A model generated the notes under the pieces. It saw nothing but the letters and a program-made list of their open reading frames with translations, was not told where the DNA came from and did no database searches. A stretch of DNA of 8,200 nucleotides from JADFRG01 sp964590515 (GTDB taxonomy: Bacteria; Chloroflexota; Anaerolineae; Anaerolineales; E44-bin32): the NCBI GenBank assembly GCA_964590515.1, contig CAZPZD010000068.1:1-8200 (forward strand), given 5' to 3'. Shown here piece after piece: positions 6,303 to 8,200 of this stretch (the stretch's first letter is position 1; every line of letters begins with the position of its first letter). The translations under genes were made by a program, and so were the position numbers.

Positions 6303-8200
6303 ATGCTCAGGAAGGGCAGTGCGGTTTTGGGACTCGCCTTGTTCGTGCTTGCCCAGGAGAGTCCCGCGGCAAGCCAGCCGCCGCTCTTTTTTCAACAGCC
6401 CAGCGAAGCCTCGGAAACGCCAACTCCTGACCCGGAAACACCGACAGCCAGCCCGAGCAGCACTCTCGGCCCATCACCCACTTCCGATCTCGGCTCGACT
6501 CCGACGATCGGTCCGACGCCGAGCTCCACGGCTGAAGCGCCGGTCCCCTCGCCAACCCCGGGCGCTTCCCCGACCTCGACCGCCGTCGATCCAGGTCCAA
6601 CCGCAACACTCACGACCACCCCAACCCCGACGACTTCGGAAACGCCAACTCCCAGCGCTTCCCCGAATCCCACGACTCCTTTCGCTCCGCAGGCGGCCCT
6701 GATCAATGAGATCGCCTGGGCCGGAACGATCGCCTCGGCCAACGACGAGTGGATCGAACTTCACAATCCGAGCGCCGACCCAATCGACCTAACCGGTTGG
6801 CGACTAAGCGACGGCGGCGACATCAATGCCTCCTTGGCCGGCAGCCTCCCGGGGTACAGCTATTACCTGCTGGAGCGAACGGACGAGACTACAGTTTCCG
6901 ACCTCGCCGCCGACCGGATCTATACCGGATCGCTCAGAAATTCCGGAGAGCGCCTGGAACTGCTCGGGCCAGCCGGGGAGATTGTCGACACGGCCAATTC
7001 GGGCGGCGGCAGTTGGCCAGCAGGGGATGCTGATACACGCGCCAGCATGGAGCGCCGCGGCGGGACCGACCTCCCCGGAGACTGGGCGACCTTCTCGGGC
7101 TACTATGGGGCCGGGCTGGATGCAGGCGGAGACCCGATTCGGGGGACACCGCGGCAAGCCAACTCGCTCTTCTTCGCAACGCCGACTCCAACCGGAATCC
7201 CAAGCCGGATCGTCATCAATGAGGTACTGATCCGCCCGCGCCATGACTGGGAGGGGACCGGCGGGGTAACCACTGCCGACGAATTCATCGAGCTCTACAA
7301 CCCCGGGCGGATGGAGGTTTACCTTAAGGGCTGGTGGCTGGACGATGCGAGCGGCGGCGGATCGAGCCCCTTCGACCTTCCCGGGGTCACCATTCCCGCC
7401 AAGGGCTACGCAGTCTTCTTCCGCACTCTGACCAAGATCGCCTTGAACGACACGGGGGACACCGTGCGCCTGATGGCGCCCGACGAGCGATTGATCGACG
7501 AGATTAGTTATCTGTCGGTCCGCGCTGCCAACCTGTCCTTCGGCCGGCTACCCGATGGGTCTGACCACCTCAGGTATGGCTTGTGGCCAACTCCTCGGCA
7601 CGCGAATTTGCTTTTCGAGGAGCCAACCCCGGAGCGCCCATCCGGACCGTTCTTCCTTTATCTATGCCCTGGCGAGACATGGCCCGCCGGCAGCCAGCAG
7701 TTTAGAGCCAGCATGGAAAGGTTCGCACGCCCGGACACACCCGCCAGTTGGATGACCTTCCTTGGCCCACCCGGTGAGGCGCTCGACGCGGAAGGCGGGT
7801 CCATCTGGGGAAGTCCTGCCCGCGAGAATTCCATCGCACTGGACCCTGCGGCCCTTGCCGATCGACCGGGGACCGTTGTGCTGATCAGTGAAGTGGCCTG
7901 GGCCGGGACTGCGGCTTCAGCGAGCGATGAGTGGATTGAGCTGCACAATCCTGGGCAGTCCGAGGTGGATCTGCGGGGCTGGCTGCTCACCGACCAGCAT
8001 GATCTGAACGTCGCTCTTAGCGGGGCGATCAGCGCCGGAGGCTATTTCCTCTTAGAACGTACCGATGACCAATCGGTCGCCAACCTCTCGGCCGATTTGC
8101 TCTACACCGGAAACTTGCAGGACGAGGGAGAAACTTTGTGGCTGACAAACCCGGAGGGGAACATCATGGACACGGCCAATGCAGTCCGGCCCGGCCGCCC
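6303..8200 (+). CDS. Secreted multi-LTD (lamin tail domain) protein with Thr/Pro-rich spacer, 3' end outside window
   Basis: The frame is open for 632 codons to the window edge. Residues 1-24 look like a signal peptide (MLRKGS, then the hydrophobic AVLGLALFVLA). Residues about 35-128 are a low-complexity Thr/Pro/Ser spacer with SETPTP repeats, typical of exported Chloroflexota proteins. Three lamin tail domains follow: LTD1 from 133 (LINEIAWAGT, DEWIELHNPS, GWRLSD), LTD2 from about 303 (IVINEVLIRP, DEFIELYNPG, GWWLDD) and LTD3 from about 525 (LISEVAWAGT, DEWIELHNPG, GWLLTD), which runs off the edge. LTD1 ends in a tail with WPAG, ASMER, DW and GTP..NS (about 229-289). A second copy of that tail (about 455-510) sits between LTD2 and LTD3. 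LTDs are immunoglobulin-like folds often found on secreted nucleases or surface proteins; any catalytic domain would lie beyond the window. It is probably extracellular or cell-surface. Only one Cys is present in the mature part (YLCPGE). A TTG at 6279 is an alternative start. Confidence 0.88.
   Translation, partial: MLRKGSAVLGLALFVLAQESPAASQPPLFFQQPSEASETPTPDPETPTASPSSTLGPSPTSDLGSTPTIGPTPSSTAEAPVPSPTPGASPTSTAVDPGPTATLTTTPTPTTSETPTPSASPNPTTPFAPQAALINEIAWAGTIASANDEWIELHNPSADPIDLTGWRLSDGGDINASLAGSLPGYSYYLLERTDETTVSDLAADRIYTGSLRNSGERLELLGPAGEIVDTANSGGGSWPAGDADTRASMERRGGTDLPGDWATFSGYYGAGLDAGGDPIRGTPRQANSLFFATPTPTGIPSRIVINEVLIRPRHDWEGTGGVTTADEFIELYNPGRMEVYLKGWWLDDASGGGSSPFDLPGVTIPAKGYAVFFRTLTKIALNDTGDTVRLMAPDERLIDEISYLSVRAANLSFGRLPDGSDHLRYGLWPTPRHANLLFEEPTPERPSGPFFLYLCPGETWPAGSQQFRASMERFARPDTPASWMTFLGPPGEALDAEGGSIWGSPARENSIALDPAALADRPGTVVLISEVAWAGTAASASDEWIELHNPGQSEVDLRGWLLTDQHDLNVALSGAISAGGYFLLERTDDQSVANLSADLLYTGNLQDEGETLWLTNPEGNIMDTANAVRPGR
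6411..6652 (+). repeat. Thr/Pro spacer containing a 17-bp direct repeat
   Basis: TCGGAAACGCCAACTCC occurs at 6411-6427 and again at 6636-6652. The copies are 225 nt apart, so both are in the same frame and both encode SETPTP. They bracket the low-complexity spacer of the LTD protein. This is an intragenic repeat suited to slippage or recombination that changes spacer length in steps of 75 codons. It is not a mobile element end: there are no flanking inverted repeats. Confidence 0.7.

Noticed and set aside
6392..6742. Minus-strand frame rich in Val and Gly opposite the Thr/Pro spacer
   Set aside because: Its VGVGV-like composition is the reverse complement of the Thr/Pro codon repeats, and it has no start support.

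Overview
This is a GC-rich bacterial window from a non-model lineage. Three things make Chloroflexota my best guess, held at moderate confidence: an extracellular lamin-tail-domain (LTD) protein with a long Thr/Pro spacer, a DUF4013 membrane protein, and succinate dehydrogenase anchor sequences close to the actinobacterial/Chloroflexota type. No marker gene fixes the phylum, and there are no rRNA, tRNA, CRISPR or insertion-sequence features. The coding density is high, and no stretch over 300 bases lacks a gene.

Minus strand, in transcription order: a DUF4013 membrane protein (6107 to 5463) has its own promoter candidate and strong Shine-Dalgarno site and ends at an intrinsic terminator (5394-5419). 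A second, tightly packed run of genes follows: a HELTH-motif zincin-like protein (5372 to 4617); a fused succinate dehydrogenase membrane anchor carrying SdhC-like and SdhD-like halves in one chain (4616 to 3684); SdhA flavoprotein (3631 to 1838); SdhB iron-sulfur protein (1818 to 1117); and a response regulator fused to a class III adenylate cyclase (1097 to beyond the left edge). Gaps are 0, 52, 19 and 19 nt, so an operon is likely. SdhCD-A-B forms respiratory complex II, which oxidises succinate to fumarate and passes electrons through FAD, three iron-sulfur clusters and the heme anchor to quinone.

Plus strand: one gene reads divergently from the DUF4013 gene, starting at 6303 (or a TTG at 6279) and running off the right edge. 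It encodes a secreted protein with a signal peptide, a Thr/Pro-rich spacer and at least three LTD domains.

The most unusual items are the one-chain SdhC-SdhD anchor, which has a seventh hydrophobic segment exactly where topology requires one, and the company this complex II operon keeps: a metalloprotease-like gene directly in front and a two-component-controlled cAMP cyclase directly behind. No wholly new defence or mobile system is visible.
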